From Nostoc sp. LPT (GTDB taxonomy: Bacteria; Cyanobacteriota; Cyanobacteriia; Cyanobacteriales; Nostocaceae), in contig NZ_JABXKF010000053.1 of assembly GCF_017115165.1 (NCBI RefSeq), positions 103,841-167,840 on the forward strand: a stretch of DNA of 64,000 bases. Reading direction: 5' to 3'. The notes beneath the pieces were generated by a model. It was not told the origin of the DNA. It was given only the letters and a program-made list of their open reading frames with translations, and did not search any database. Shown here piece after piece: positions 49,579 to 58,505 of the stretch. The position numbers and the translations under genes were made by a program. How positions within the stretch are numbered: the first letter of the stretch is position 1; each line of letters opens with the position of its first letter.

Positions 49579-49684
49579 GTTCTACAAATCAAACCTTTAT
49601 CGTAAATTAAAGGGTTTAAGACCCCTACGTCTATACGTAGTATCAGTTTCAGTCAGGGTTTAAATCCCCGTTTGAAAATGTCTT

Positions 49685-49711
49685 TAATTTTGAATTTTGA
49701 ATTTTGAATTG
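49685..49711. repeat. TTTTGAA heptamer repeat
   Basis: Three copies of TTTTGAA(T/A) immediately downstream of the minus-strand secreted-protein gene's stop. STRR-like. Confidence 0.6.
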
Positions 49712-50137
49712 TTAATTCTCTCCTATTGTCAGCAAATGCCTAGATGAAATAGCTTTCATTTTCAAGTTAGTAAATTGCACGATCGCCTTTACTAAATCTT
49801 GCTGTTCTGGTTGCAAATTGAGTTTTTCTAGCGCTTGCTTGATATTACTACCAGCCCGGAGATTGTGATTAAGTTGGTCACGCTGAGATGAGTTTAATAC
49901 TGCCGCAATTTCCCTATTTCTTCTCTGACGCACAGCCTGGAGTTCCTGGCGTTGTAAGGGAGTCAGGTTAATGTCTGACGAGGTGGAGTAACTTGCAGTT
50001 TTCGTACTTTGGGCGAAAATAACACCATAAGTCGTATTGATTTGAACGGGTGCAGCTAAGGCAATTCCCGGCATGAAGAGGACAAGAGCAAGAATGTTAG
50101 CGAACATACACAGCCGTTTTGTCAAGTAAATTGCCAT
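49712..50137 (-). CDS. Secreted Spy/CpxP-like helical protein
   Basis: A 141-residue protein with a signal peptide: basic start (MAIYLTKRLCM), hydrophobic core FANILALVLFMPGIALA, and an A-L-A/A-P cleavage site near residue 28. The mature part has LTPLQRQELQAVRQRRNREI and VLNSSQRDQLNHNLRAGSNI KQALEKLNLQPEQQDLVKAI, a pattern of two helical LTP-type repeats as in Spy/CpxP periplasmic chaperones. The family link is by pattern only. Located between the Uma2 fragment and the reductase gene. Confidence 0.65.
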   Translation of the reverse strand: MAIYLTKRLCMFANILALVLFMPGIALAAPVQINTTYGVIFAQSTKTASYSTSSDINLTPLQRQELQAVRQRRNREIAAVLNSSQRDQLNHNLRAGSNIKQALEKLNLQPEQQDLVKAIVQFTNLKMKAISSRHLLTIGEN

Positions 50138-50208
50138 ATTGAGAAATACTTAGTCTGGCGAAAGTTTGCCTAACTTTAACAGGTTGCTCAAGTAACTTAT
50201 CTGGTTAA

Positions 50209-51333
50209 TTAACCTCCAAAACCAGGAATTAAACGCTTCAGGGCACGATCGGCAATATCGCCATAGCGCAGTTCTCCACACATAATCTTACCCATGATTT
50301 GGGGAGCCGACGGATGCTTAACACCAACTTTGTAGCCAATGTTGGAAAACCGATAGAATGCTCCAGCTAATTTTTGCGCCCAAGCCATCTCAGTACCCAA
50401 CTCTTCATTAATGGCTTCGCTATATTTTTCTAAAGCGTTAGTGTCACCAGAAAGTGCTTGATTAATGGTTGCGGCTGCGAGTAAACCACTAAAAATTGAA
50501 GGGCGAATGCCTTCTGCTGTCATGGGATCAACCACACAAGCAGCTTCCCCAGCTAAAACCGCATTTTGCGTGTGCAGCTTTTGATTACCATCCCAAATAC
50601 ATAGGGGATGACCATATTGTTTGCTGGTTTTGAGGTCTAAATTCAACGATTTGGCGTACTCATCCAAAATCTTTTTGAAGTCCTGGGGTTGACGACCACC
50701 AATAAACGTCCCGACACCTATGGAATAACCATCAGCTTTGGGGAAGTTCCAGAGATAGCCGTTTTTGACCAAGCCAAACTCAAAATGAATTGTGGGCTTG
50801 TTTTCTATAATGCCAGGGATTTCTGCCTCTAAAGCCCCTGTGAGCAGACGTTTACGTTCTTTGAAACCTAGCCATTTTGCCATTGATCCTTTGGCACCAT
50901 CAGCCGCGATTAAGTAGCGACCTGTAACTGGGCCATTAGCTGTGTTAACTTGCCAATAATCATTTTTAAATTCAATACCAGTTACTACCGTATTATCTCG
51001 TAGTTCAGCACCTTGCTTCTGTCCTTGCTGCACTAGGAAATGGTCAAAAATATCTCGTCGCACCATCCAAATTGGTTCTTTGGTGGCGATTTTTGCTTCC
51101 ACGGGGTCGCCTAATTTCCAGGTAAAGCGAAGCGAGTCGGCTTTTACAGAAATTACTGGGTTAAAATCAAAGTCAAACCATTGAGCGATCGCTGGAGAGA
51201 CACCACCCCCACAAGGTTTATATCTTGGCAGAGATTCTTTTTCCAACACTAATACTGAGCGACCTTGTTTGGCTAAATGATATGCAGCTGTTCCACCTGC
51301 TGGTCCAGCACCGACAATGATGCAATCGTACAT
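50209..51333 (-). CDS. Geranylgeranyl-reductase-family FAD-dependent oxidoreductase
   Basis: A 374-residue flavoprotein. It begins with the FAD-binding fold MYDCIIVGAGPAGGTAAYHL AKQG, has the family motif LPRYKPCGGGVSP, YLIAADGAKGSMAKWLGF, and the second FAD motif AVLAGEAACVVDPMTAEGIR PSIFSGLLAA. The family includes geranylgeranyl diphosphate/chlorophyll reductase (ChlP) and archaeal lipid reductases. It is shorter than ChlP (about 405) and lacks the highly conserved ChlP start, so the substrate is probably another polyprenyl group. Stands alone, divergent from the kinase-FGE gene. Confidence 0.88.
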   Translation of the reverse strand: MYDCIIVGAGPAGGTAAYHLAKQGRSVLVLEKESLPRYKPCGGGVSPAIAQWFDFDFNPVISVKADSLRFTWKLGDPVEAKIATKEPIWMVRRDIFDHFLVQQGQKQGAELRDNTVVTGIEFKNDYWQVNTANGPVTGRYLIAADGAKGSMAKWLGFKERKRLLTGALEAEIPGIIENKPTIHFEFGLVKNGYLWNFPKADGYSIGVGTFIGGRQPQDFKKILDEYAKSLNLDLKTSKQYGHPLCIWDGNQKLHTQNAVLAGEAACVVDPMTAEGIRPSIFSGLLAAATINQALSGDTNALEKYSEAINEELGTEMAWAQKLAGAFYRFSNIGYKVGVKHPSAPQIMGKIMCGELRYGDIADRALKRLIPGFGG

Positions 51334-51433
51334 ATTGCTGAAATTTTGCTTCTCAATTAGTTTAAGCTAACGCGCCTACCAATACCTTCGCTAAATCAAG
51401 GCATTTTTAAATTTAGTGAAATAAACCAATACT

Positions 51434-51570
51434 CAACGTATTTGTTGGGTTTCGTGCCTCAACCCAACCTACGAATCGAGGCATTTTTAGATTTGGCGTT
51501 TGCGTAGCGTCTCGCAGAGAAGGTATTGGTTAAACCAAATATTCATGTAGAGACGCGATAAATCGCGTCT
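51434..51570. repeat. Cluster of three dispersed repeats upstream of the kinase-FGE gene
   Basis: In order: TTGTTGGGTTTCGTGCCTCA ACCCAACC (about 51440-51470), GCGTTTGCGTAGCGTCTCGC AGAGAAGG (about 51498-51526) and GTAGAGACGCGATAAATCGC GTCT (51547-51570). Each occurs elsewhere in the window, at about 53985, 37790/59870 and 10434 respectively. Confidence 0.65.
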
Positions 51571-51646
51571 GAAACACCAAATATTGTCCTACAGGTGTAA
51601 AATTTGGCAGAATTAACATAATTCATCTTCCTGTTGGGTAAAGCTG

Positions 51647-53479
51647 ATGCTAATAGGCGAAATTCTCCGAAATCGCTACAAAATTATCAAACTCTTAGGC
51701 AGCGGCGGCTTTGGCGACACCTACCTTGCTGAAGACTTAGACTTACCCAACCATCCCAAGTGTGTAGTCAAACACCTCAAACCCAACTCCGACCCAATAG
51801 TATTACAAATCGTTAGAAGATTATTTGATAGCGAAGCCCAAGTTTTATACCGCTTAGGAAATGATAGCGACCAGATACCGCGATTATTTGCCCACTTTGA
51901 AGAACAGGGCGAATTTTATTTAGTCCAAGAATTTGTAGATGGGGAAGACTTAAGCGAAGAAATCAGTCCTGGTAAGCGATTAACTGAAAAAGAAGTCATA
52001 AAACTATTACAAGAAATTCTAGAAATCTTAGCAGTAGTTCACAAAAAAAACATCATCCACCGCGACATTAAAACCCAGAACATCATGCGTCGCCGTCAAG
52101 ATAGCAAAATAGTGCTGATTGATTTTGGCGCAGTTAAAGAAGTTAACACCATGATGGTGAACGCCCAAGGTCAAACCGGTGTTAGCGTTGCCATTGGTAC
52201 GCCTGGTTATATGCCAAGCGAACAAGCAGCCGGACAACCAAAATTATGCAGCGATGTTTACGCGGTGGGAATGTTGGGAATTTATGCCTTGACAGGTTTA
52301 CAACCCCACGAACTACCAAAAGACCCCACCAATGGTGAAATAATTTGGCGCAATTGGGCAAATGTTAGCGAGAAATTCGCAGGCGTGTTGAATAAGATGG
52401 TGAGTTATCACTTTCGAGACAGATATCCCTCAGCAGTGGAGGCATTGCAAGCACTGACACCACAACAGCCGCAACGACGACAACCACCGCCACCGCCTGC
52501 ACCAAAACCCCAACTGCAACCCACACCAAACTTGTCACGTCGTCGGGCAATTCAAATTGCGGGGTGGACAGTTGCAGGGATTAGTTTAGCTATTATTGGA
52601 GAGCGTTTGTTATCTTTGTCTAAATCTGGAGACCGCAATACAACTCCGACCTCCTCCAATAGCTTACAAACCTTTCAATTTGAAACGGTGACGGTAGACG
52701 CACAGGGAAAAATCAACAACCGCAGCAATAGGGAAGCGAAATATTTTGTTGAAGACTTGGGGAATGGTGTCACCTTGGAAATGGTGCAGATACCAGGGGG
52801 AACCTTTACGATGGGTTCACCAGCAGGGGAGGCGAAACGAAAATCAAATGAAGGGTCGCAGCATCAAGTGAAAGTACCTGGGTTCTTCATGGGTAAATAT
52901 GAAGTCACCCAAGCACAGTATCAAGCAATTATGGGGACGAATCCTTCCACCTTCAAAGGTGAGAAACGACCTGTAGAAACAGTGAGTTGGGATGATGCTG
53001 TAGAGTTTTGTAAAAAGTTGAGTCAGAAGACAGGACGCACTTATCGCCTACCTAGCGAAGCCGAATGGGAATATGCCTGTCGTGCAGGAACAACCACGCC
53101 GTTTTATTTTGGTGAAACAATTACCACAGATTTAGTCAACTACGACGGCAACTATCCTTACGGCTCTGCACCCAAAGGTGAAAATCGTCAACAAACAACA
53201 GATGTCGGAAAATTTCTTTGCCCAAACTCTTTCGGTTTATATGATATGTGTGGTAATATGTGGGAAGGGTGTCAAGATGTATATAACAGTAATTACCAAG
53301 GCGCACCAACAGATGGAAGTGCGTGGTTAACAGGTAACAATAATAACCAAAAGCTGGTGCGTGGCGGTTCGTGGCTCGACTTTGCTAAGGTCTGTCGGTC
53401 TGCCTCCCGTCAAAGTAACCCGCGCGGGAGTCGCAACCACGTTGTGGGTTTTCGTGTGGTTGCGGTGGCTGTGGCGTGA
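51647..53479 (+). CDS. Serine/threonine kinase fused to a formylglycine-generating-enzyme-like (C-type-lectin-fold) domain; DGR target protein
   Basis: A 610-residue membrane protein. The kinase (about 10-270) has loop LLGSGGFGDTYLAE, Lys42 in CVVKHLKP, HRDIKTQN (HRD 138-140; the usual HRDIKPxN has Thr for Pro) and DFG at 159-161. A Pro-rich stretch (about 272-293) precedes one transmembrane helix (about 302-320). Residues about 370-610 are an FGE-sulfatase domain: LEMVQIPGGTFTMGSPAGEA, YRLPSEAEWEYACRAGTTTP, GNMWEGCQDVYNS and GGSW..VCRSASR. Its last 40 residues are the variable repeat of a DGR, matched by an adenine-rich template repeat downstream. FGE-type folds are common DGR targets. The kinase inside with a diversified outside domain suggests receptor function (inference). 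Confidence 0.88.
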   Translation: MLIGEILRNRYKIIKLLGSGGFGDTYLAEDLDLPNHPKCVVKHLKPNSDPIVLQIVRRLFDSEAQVLYRLGNDSDQIPRLFAHFEEQGEFYLVQEFVDGEDLSEEISPGKRLTEKEVIKLLQEILEILAVVHKKNIIHRDIKTQNIMRRRQDSKIVLIDFGAVKEVNTMMVNAQGQTGVSVAIGTPGYMPSEQAAGQPKLCSDVYAVGMLGIYALTGLQPHELPKDPTNGEIIWRNWANVSEKFAGVLNKMVSYHFRDRYPSAVEALQALTPQQPQRRQPPPPPAPKPQLQPTPNLSRRRAIQIAGWTVAGISLAIIGERLLSLSKSGDRNTTPTSSNSLQTFQFETVTVDAQGKINNRSNREAKYFVEDLGNGVTLEMVQIPGGTFTMGSPAGEAKRKSNEGSQHQVKVPGFFMGKYEVTQAQYQAIMGTNPSTFKGEKRPVETVSWDDAVEFCKKLSQKTGRTYRLPSEAEWEYACRAGTTTPFYFGETITTDLVNYDGNYPYGSAPKGENRQQTTDVGKFLCPNSFGLYDMCGNMWEGCQDVYNSNYQGAPTDGSAWLTGNNNNQKLVRGGSWLDFAKVCRSASRQSNPRGSRNHVVGFRVVAVAVA

Positions 53480-53480
53480 G
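53352..53480 (+). repeat. Variable repeat (VR) of a diversity-generating retroelement
   Basis: The 3' end of the kinase-FGE gene, codons 569 to stop. It aligns without gaps to the template repeat 320 bp downstream. In the central 27 codons (from 53375), 16 of the 26 template adenines differ, against 9 of 55 other bases. The last 25 bases before and at the stop (GTGGTTGCGGTGGCTGTGGC GTGAG) are identical and GC-rich, as expected of an initiation-of-mutagenic-homing site. Changed codons encode surface residues of the lectin-fold ligand site. Confidence 0.8.
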
Positions 53481-53545
53481 GATTCCTTACCCTTTGCACT
53501 CTTTCCCTTTTGCCTTTTACACTTGTTATTCTTTTCTCTTCTTTT

Positions 53546-53579
53546 TCCGCCCTCAGGCGGATCAAAAATTTTTTTTTTA
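53546..53579 (+). terminator. Rho-independent terminator after the kinase-FGE gene
   Basis: TCCGCC-CTCA-GGCGGA hairpin followed by TCAAAAA and a run of ten Ts. It lies between the variable and template repeats, so the template would need a readthrough or separate promoter. Confidence 0.8.
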
Positions 53580-53671
53580 AATCTAGTGTCTTGATATCAA
53601 AACTATTAGACACTACATTTAATCAAATTTCTCACTTTGTTGAGAATTTGAGCATGGGGCAGGTTAATTTT

Positions 53672-53800
53672 AGCTGCTGCGTGGCGGTTCGTGGAACAAC
53701 AATGCCCAGAACTGTCGCTCTGCCAACCGTAACAACAACGCGCGCGAGAATTGCAACAACAATGTGGGTTTTTGGGTGGTTGCGGTGGCTGTGGCGTGAG
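53672..53800 (+). repeat. Template repeat (TR) of a diversity-generating retroelement
   Basis: Non-coding copy of the FGE tail. If read in the VR frame it would encode RGGSWNNNAQNCRSANRNNN ARENCNNNVGFWVVAVAVA and stop. The AAC/AAT codons at each variable position are the hallmark of DGR templates, because adenines are randomised during reverse transcription. Start AGCTG and the 3' 25 bases match the VR. Open frames annotated over it on either strand are artefacts. No reverse transcriptase or Avd gene follows. Confidence 0.8.
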
Positions 53801-54188
53801 TACTCCTCAAAGTCAGAGTCGGGAAGTGGGAATTTATCGAGCGTACATTCAGGAGTCCAGACCTGAACCAGCGGGGAAGGCGACAACCTCCGAATATCAA
53901 ACTGAGTTGGATAGCTTGGTAGGTTGCAAAACCGAAGACTTATCCGGCTTAATCATATTATCTCTACCACTTCTTCTAAGATACAAGGTTGGGTTGAGGA
54001 ACGTAGCAAGATCCCGAAGGCTAACCCAACATTAGCTGTGATAATACGCGACGCTAATGTTGGGTTTCACTTCATTCAAGACAGTCGCTACAAAATTTAG
54101 CTGGATTAGCCAAAGCAATTCCAATATTTTATAGACCATCAACAATAGCACGCAATAATTAAAATACTGCTTCTAATCGACTTTTATT
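53801..54188. other. Region after the template repeat; reverse transcriptase absent
   Basis: About 390 bases. In complete DGRs the reverse transcriptase usually begins here. I find no frame with RT motifs. The region holds two oppositely oriented GTTGGGTT/AACCCAAC segments (about 53988 and 54058) of a dispersed repeat family, which may mark a deletion or insertion point. Confidence 0.6.
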
Positions 54189-54503
54189 ATGACTCAATTA
54201 TCAAAAACAAGCCGAAGTCAGGGATGGAGGAAATCTAACGTCACGCCTGAAGAAATAAATCTCCGTCAAGCACAACGTCAAGAACTGGGTGCGCGGTGTC
54301 GTACTATTTTTGAGTGCCTTCGTCCCCAACTCATCGACAACCATTACAACTGGTTTATCGCTGTTGATGCAGAAAGCGAAAACTACCTAATTGACCCGAA
54401 ACTAGAAGGTTTACTAGAGCAAATTCGCATGCGATATACTAATCCAGATGCGAAACTTACTATCTTTCGCCTTAACGAAATAGGAGCCTGCGGCACGATA
54501 TGA
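54189..54503 (+). CDS. Hypothetical protein paired with a retropepsin-like gene
   Basis: A 104-residue protein: GWRKSNVTPEEINLRQAQRQ ELGARCRTIFECLRPQLIDN, then HYNWFIAVDAESENYLIDPK LEGLLEQIRMRYTNPDAKLT IFRLNEIGACGTI. No known domain, but the YNWFIAVD.ES..Y..D pattern recurs in small cyanobacterial proteins next to aspartyl protease-like genes, as far as I recall. Its TGA overlaps the ATG of the following gene (ATGA), so the two form a coupled cassette. Frame intact. Confidence 0.65.
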   Translation: MTQLSKTSRSQGWRKSNVTPEEINLRQAQRQELGARCRTIFECLRPQLIDNHYNWFIAVDAESENYLIDPKLEGLLEQIRMRYTNPDAKLTIFRLNEIGACGTI

Positions 54504-54885
54504 TTGCGGGCAGGTTTGGTAACAATGGAGAATTGTTCTTTGAAATACAATTGGTTGTAGCTAATGGCGAGCAATTTGAAATTGAAGAATGCTTGATACA
54601 GGTTTTACATCTGGGTGGCTGGCGATTAATTCTCAAGACTTAGAAGCTATTGAGTGGCCGATAGTTATACCTAAGATTGAGATGCAAACTGCCAGAGGAT
54701 TAAAGTATTTTGATTTATATGAAGGAAAAGTCATTGTTGCTGGCAAAGAATTTATCATTCCCGTTCATATAGGAGAACAACTACCTGATATTTTGCTCGG
54801 TTCACTGTGGTTGGATATTATGCAGTTGGTTGTGAATAAACCAAAAGGGATTTTGACATTAGAAGTGGTGGAAGCAGATTATTAG
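54500..54885 (+). pseudogene. Retropepsin-like aspartic protease, single frameshift
   Basis: Begins MIAGRFGNNGELFFEIQLVV ANGEQFEIEE in one frame; the natural continuation MLDTGFTSGWLAINSQDLEA lies in another, starting at 54589. The DTG catalytic motif, the strand GKEFIIPVHIGEQLPDILLG SLWLDIM and the length (about 128 residues joined) match single-domain bacterial retropepsins. The shift lies at about 54585, just before the DTG, so neither frame alone gives a complete enzyme. No slippery heptamer is visible. Either a recent mutation or a base-call error. Confidence 0.75.
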
Positions 54886-54907
54886 TAGTAATTCGTAGCT
54901 GTAAGAC

Positions 54908-54944
54908 AAAGGCTGAAGAATTTATCCATCATTCTTCAGCCTTT
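54908..54944. terminator. Perfect 14-bp stem hairpin between convergent genes
   Basis: AAAGGCTGAAGAAT and ATTCTTCAGCCTTT pair around a 9-base loop. It separates the retropepsin-like gene from frr on the opposite strand and probably terminates both. A TTTAGAC heptamer repeat follows. Confidence 0.75.
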
Positions 54945-54963
54945 ATGCTTTAGACTTTAGACT

Positions 54964-55512
54964 TTAAACAGTCGTGATGTCTTTTTCTTTTTCTGCCAAT
55001 AGCGAGTCTATTTTGGCATTATACTCATTTGTGAGTTTTTGCAAGTTGTCTTGTTGGTCTTTTGATTCATCTTTGGAGATTTCAGAGGCTTTCTCCTGTT
55101 TGCGAATGGCGTCTATGGCATCGCGGCGAATGTTGCGAATAGCAACACGACCCTCTTCAGCATATTTGGATGCCATTTTGACGAATTCTTTACGGCGTTC
55201 GCTCGTTAAGGGCGGAATATTCAACCGGATTACAGAACCGTCGTTACTGGGTGTTAAACCCACATCTGAGAGAGAAATAGCCTTCTCAACGATGTTTAGG
55301 GTGTTGCGCTCGTAGGGTTGAATTAACATCGTCGTAGCATCCGGTGTACTAATATTTGCCAGTGATTTCAAGGAAGTAGGCGAACCGTAATAGTCCACCA
55401 ATACCTTATCTAATAGACTCGCATTGGCGCGACCAGTGCGAATCGAGTTAAAAGCTCGTTGAGTTGCCTCAACGGTTTTTTGCATCGTACTTTCAGCTTC
55501 AGCTAATTTCAC
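54964..55512 (-). CDS. frr: Ribosome recycling factor
   Basis: Splits post-termination ribosomes together with EF-G. The 182-residue product starts at GTG 55512 ([40 protein letters not shown]), with GGGAGG just upstream. A longer frame from 55527 is not needed. Other family signatures: [20 protein letters not shown] and a C-terminal helical [19 protein letters not shown]. Its start lies inside the last codons of pyrH (14-base overlap), the conserved pyrH-frr order. Confidence 0.96.
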   Translation of the reverse strand: MKLAEAESTMQKTVEATQRAFNSIRTGRANASLLDKVLVDYYGSPTSLKSLANISTPDATTMLIQPYERNTLNIVEKAISLSDVGLTPSNDGSVIRLNIPPLTSERRKEFVKMASKYAEEGRVAIRNIRRDAIDAIRKQEKASEISKDESKDQQDNLQKLTNEYNAKIDSLLAEKEKDITTV

Positions 55513-56227
55513 AAGAACCTCCCACAAGGGTGCCGATGGATTCTCCCAAGACTGCTCGGTGGATATTTCCTCGCACCGTTAGATCAAATACCAGAATTGG
55601 GATATTATTTTCTTTACACAAGGCGATCGCAGTACTATCCATCACCCGCAAATCTTTGGCTAAAACGTGCGCGTAGGTTAAGCTATTGTAACGCTTGGCG
55701 TCAGGATAAATATGAGGATCGGCATCATATACCCCATCTACTTTGGTGGCTTTAAAAATCACCTCAGCATCGATTTCTGCCGCTCTTAATGCCGCAGTCG
55801 TATCTGTAGTAAAAAAGGGATTTCCAGAACCAGCACCAAAAATTACCACCCGTCCTTTTTCAAGATGACGGATGGCACGACGACGGATATACGGTTCCGC
55901 TAATTCTTGCATAGCGATCGCGGTTTGCACTCGCGTCTGTACTCCTATGCGTTCTAGCGAATCTTGCAGCGTCATGGCATTCATTACCGTGGCAATCATC
56001 CCGATATAGTCAGCGGTTGCCCTGTCCATCCCCGCCGACGCTGCTTTGACGCCACGAAAAATATTGCCGCCGCCAACAACTATGGCGATTTGAGTGCCAG
56101 TGGTTATCACCTCTGCTAATTCTTGTGCTATTCCTTTGACCACTTCTGGATCAATGCCATAGCCCATGTTGCCCATTAAGGCTTCACCGCTCAGTTTGAG
56201 TAAAACCCGTCGGTAATTGGTTCCCAT
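55499..56227 (-). CDS. pyrH: Uridylate kinase
   Basis: Phosphorylates UMP to UDP. The 242 residues from ATG 56227 read [30 protein letters not shown], with [59 protein letters not shown] and [10 protein letters not shown], all typical of the amino-acid-kinase fold. The frame extends upstream 13 codons ([13 protein letters not shown]), which I exclude. It overlaps frr by 14 bases. Confidence 0.97.
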   Translation of the reverse strand: MGTNYRRVLLKLSGEALMGNMGYGIDPEVVKGIAQELAEVITTGTQIAIVVGGGNIFRGVKAASAGMDRATADYIGMIATVMNAMTLQDSLERIGVQTRVQTAIAMQELAEPYIRRRAIRHLEKGRVVIFGAGSGNPFFTTDTTAALRAAEIDAEVIFKATKVDGVYDADPHIYPDAKRYNSLTYAHVLAKDLRVMDSTAIALCKENNIPILVFDLTVRGNIHRAVLGESIGTLVGGSCEIS

Positions 56228-56298
56228 GAAGTTACGCTTTATCAAAAAAGTTGCAATTGCCTCCAATTTAAGATAGCAGTTACAGGGACAATCTATGT

Positions 56299-56853
56299 CT
56301 AGTTACGCCAAATCAATGTAGTCCCGACTGGTTCTGTTTGTGGTATTACTATTTCTTCACCTTTAAACAGAGCAGCGATCGCAGTTCTCAAATAATCCTC
56401 TCCCACTGATAATGGCTCTTGGGGATGATTATCAATTTTACCTTTGTAACGGACTATACCATTTGTGTCTATGAGAAAGGCCGTTGGTGTTTTTGTTGCG
56501 CCGAAACTACCGGTGACATCTTGCGTTGAGTCCCACAGGTAGGGAAAGTTCAACTGGTAACGTCGGGCAAAAGCTTTCATATTTTCAAAGCTTGATTTAG
56601 TGTCGTAGTCAACATTACTACCATTGAGTCCAATTAGTGTGAAGCCTTTTGGGGCAAATTCGGCTTGAATGTTTTTTAGCCTGCCTAAATACCGCTCTAC
56701 ATAAGGGCAGTGGTTACATAGAGAAATAACGCCGACTGCTCGGAACTTTTCAAGATAACGCCTGAGATGGTGTACTTGACCATCAATTCCTGGCAGTTCA
56801 AAATCTGGTGCGTAGCTCCCAACGGGAGTATCAATTGTTTCTAGTAGATTCAT
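56299..56853 (-). CDS. Thioredoxin-fold redoxin (AhpC/TSA-like)
   Basis: A 184-residue cytoplasmic protein. [58 protein letters not shown] places a CNHCPY dithiol motif where thioredoxin has CGPC; later [26 protein letters not shown] is the cis-proline region. Such proteins are common in cyanobacteria and annotated as redoxins or thioredoxin-family peroxiredoxins; whether it is a peroxidase or a disulfide reductase is open. It lies 71 bp from the pyrH start on the same strand. Confidence 0.88.
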   Translation of the reverse strand: MNLLETIDTPVGSYAPDFELPGIDGQVHHLRRYLEKFRAVGVISLCNHCPYVERYLGRLKNIQAEFAPKGFTLIGLNGSNVDYDTKSSFENMKAFARRYQLNFPYLWDSTQDVTGSFGATKTPTAFLIDTNGIVRYKGKIDNHPQEPLSVGEDYLRTAIAALFKGEEIVIPQTEPVGTTLIWRN

Positions 56854-57318
56854 AATTTCTGGCTCGCAGAACTAGGAACAAGAAAAATATTGTTAAATTC
56901 AGCGTCAGTTTCCAGTTGCAAACCACCCCTTAGCCGATGCCTCATATTCGCCAATCTTATAGACCAAATTTGCGATCGTAAATTGTGAAACTACTGAATC
57001 TAGCACTGATGCTAATTCACTCACATCTAAAAAATAGCCAAAATATTACTCATATTAGATAAATTATGATTTCTAATACTGACAGAATCTCAGTTGTGAG
57101 TAAGTTACCTCTATCAACAAGATGAAAATCTATACTGGATAAAATTATCAGCTTAATGCTAGTATTATCAGCTTAGAAGCTTTTGTGGTATATGTATAGG
57201 CTATCACTAGAGCAAAAGATTTATTTTGAAAATCTGATAAATTTTATGCAAATTAAAAACAATTTTACTCGTGCCTTGCTGCTAAAAAGCTTTTAGCCTT
57301 GTTTACATCAAATTTACC
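56854..57318. other. Gene-free AT-rich region between divergent genes
   Basis: About 465 bases without supported genes. Contains the short direct repeat ATTATCAGCTTA (two copies near 57146 and 57166). Holds promoters of the redoxin and hydrolase genes. Confidence 0.5.
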
Positions 57319-58245
57319 ATGACAACCTCAAGTTCAAAAACAGCACTTAACTCTACAAAAACCTGGATTTGGCAAGATTTTCCGATCTGTTATCAAACCC
57401 AAGGAACTACTGGGCCAGCTGTTGTCCTAGTGCATGGATTTGGTGCTTCTTGGTGGCACTGGCGCAAAAATATTCCCGTATTAGCGGAAAATTGCCGTGT
57501 TTATGCGATCGATTTGATTGGTTTTGGCGCTTCCGCAAAACCTCAACCTGGTGAAAAAATTACCTACACATTAGAAACCTGGGGACAGCAAGTAGCAGAT
57601 TTTTGCCGTGAAGTTGTCGGTGAGCCAGCTTTTTTAGTCGGAAATTCCATTGGCTGTATTGTAGCTATGCAAGCAGCAGTAAGTAACCCAGATATTGCCT
57701 TGGGAGTTGCTTTGCTCAACTGTTCTTTACGGCTGTTGCACGATCGCAAACGGGTAACTTTACCTTTATCTCGTCGTTACGGAGCGCCTCTACTGCAACG
57801 GGTGTTATCTATTAAACCAGTTGGTGATTTCTTTTTCAATCAACTCGCCAAACCGAAAACAGTACGGAAAATTCTGCTGCAAGCTTATGCCAATGCTGAG
57901 ATGGTGACAGATGAGTTGGTAGATATTCTCACTTCACCAGCAAGCGATGTGGGGGCTGGTGCTGTGTTTCTTGCTTTTACTTCTTATTCTACAGGGCCAC
58001 TACCAGAAGACCTTTTACCACTGTTAGCGTGTCCGGCGATTATCTTGTGGGGAACGGCCGATCCGTGGGAACCAATTCAATTAGGGAGAGAATTAGCTAA
58101 CTTTCCGCAAGTAGAAAAGTTTATTCCTTTAGAGGGAGTGGGGCATTGTCCGCAGGACGAAGCGCCGGAGTTAGTCAATCCGATTTTACTCGATTGGATT
58201 TTGGAGCGATCGCTGCTAATAGACTCGGCAAAATTAGAGGCATAA
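57319..58245 (+). CDS. Alpha/beta-fold hydrolase
   Basis: A 308-residue hydrolase. Oxyanion region VVLVHGFGASWWHWRKNIPV, nucleophile elbow LVGNSIGCIVAMQAA (Ser in GNSIG), acid in IILWGTADPWEP and histidine in EGVGHCPQDEAPE. The WHWRKN and GFGAS..P features resemble chloroplast/cyanobacterial hydrolases of the pheophytinase-like or epoxide hydrolase-like group; the substrate is not known. The ATG at 57319 has no strong ribosome site. A good terminator follows. Confidence 0.9.
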   Translation: MTTSSSKTALNSTKTWIWQDFPICYQTQGTTGPAVVLVHGFGASWWHWRKNIPVLAENCRVYAIDLIGFGASAKPQPGEKITYTLETWGQQVADFCREVVGEPAFLVGNSIGCIVAMQAAVSNPDIALGVALLNCSLRLLHDRKRVTLPLSRRYGAPLLQRVLSIKPVGDFFFNQLAKPKTVRKILLQAYANAEMVTDELVDILTSPASDVGAGAVFLAFTSYSTGPLPEDLLPLLACPAIILWGTADPWEPIQLGRELANFPQVEKFIPLEGVGHCPQDEAPELVNPILLDWILERSLLIDSAKLEA

Positions 58246-58306
58246 TTTACCCGCATTCTGCAGATATTAAAGCAGATTTAATAAATATTAAATTCGAGGA
58301 ATAAAA

Positions 58307-58345
58307 ACCTGAAACTATTGCTTGGCAATAATTTCAGGTTTTTTT
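58307..58345 (+). terminator. Rho-independent terminator after the hydrolase gene
   Basis: ACCTGAAACTATTGC pairs with GCAATAATTTCAGGT (one mismatch), followed by seven Ts. Confidence 0.9.
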
Positions 58346-58505
58346 CAGATAAAATAATTGATAATTTTATAAATTTTATCCTCGCCTGCTAATTGCAAAG
58401 TTTAAACTACAGGACTAGATAGTTTGTAGGCAAAGCCTACTTAGTAGTAGTGACAGCGTTTTCTGGAATATCCTCGGTCATGGTCGCGGTATCCCCAATA
58501 GTCTA

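Noticed and set aside
53510..53900. Overlapping open frames on both strands across 53510-53900
   Set aside because: They lie over the DGR template repeat in wrong frames and resemble no protein; the template is non-coding.
58398..58500. Minus-strand frame ending DTATMTEDIPENAVTTTK downstream of the methyltransferase
   Set aside because: Too short to support a gene, no start codon and no family recognised.
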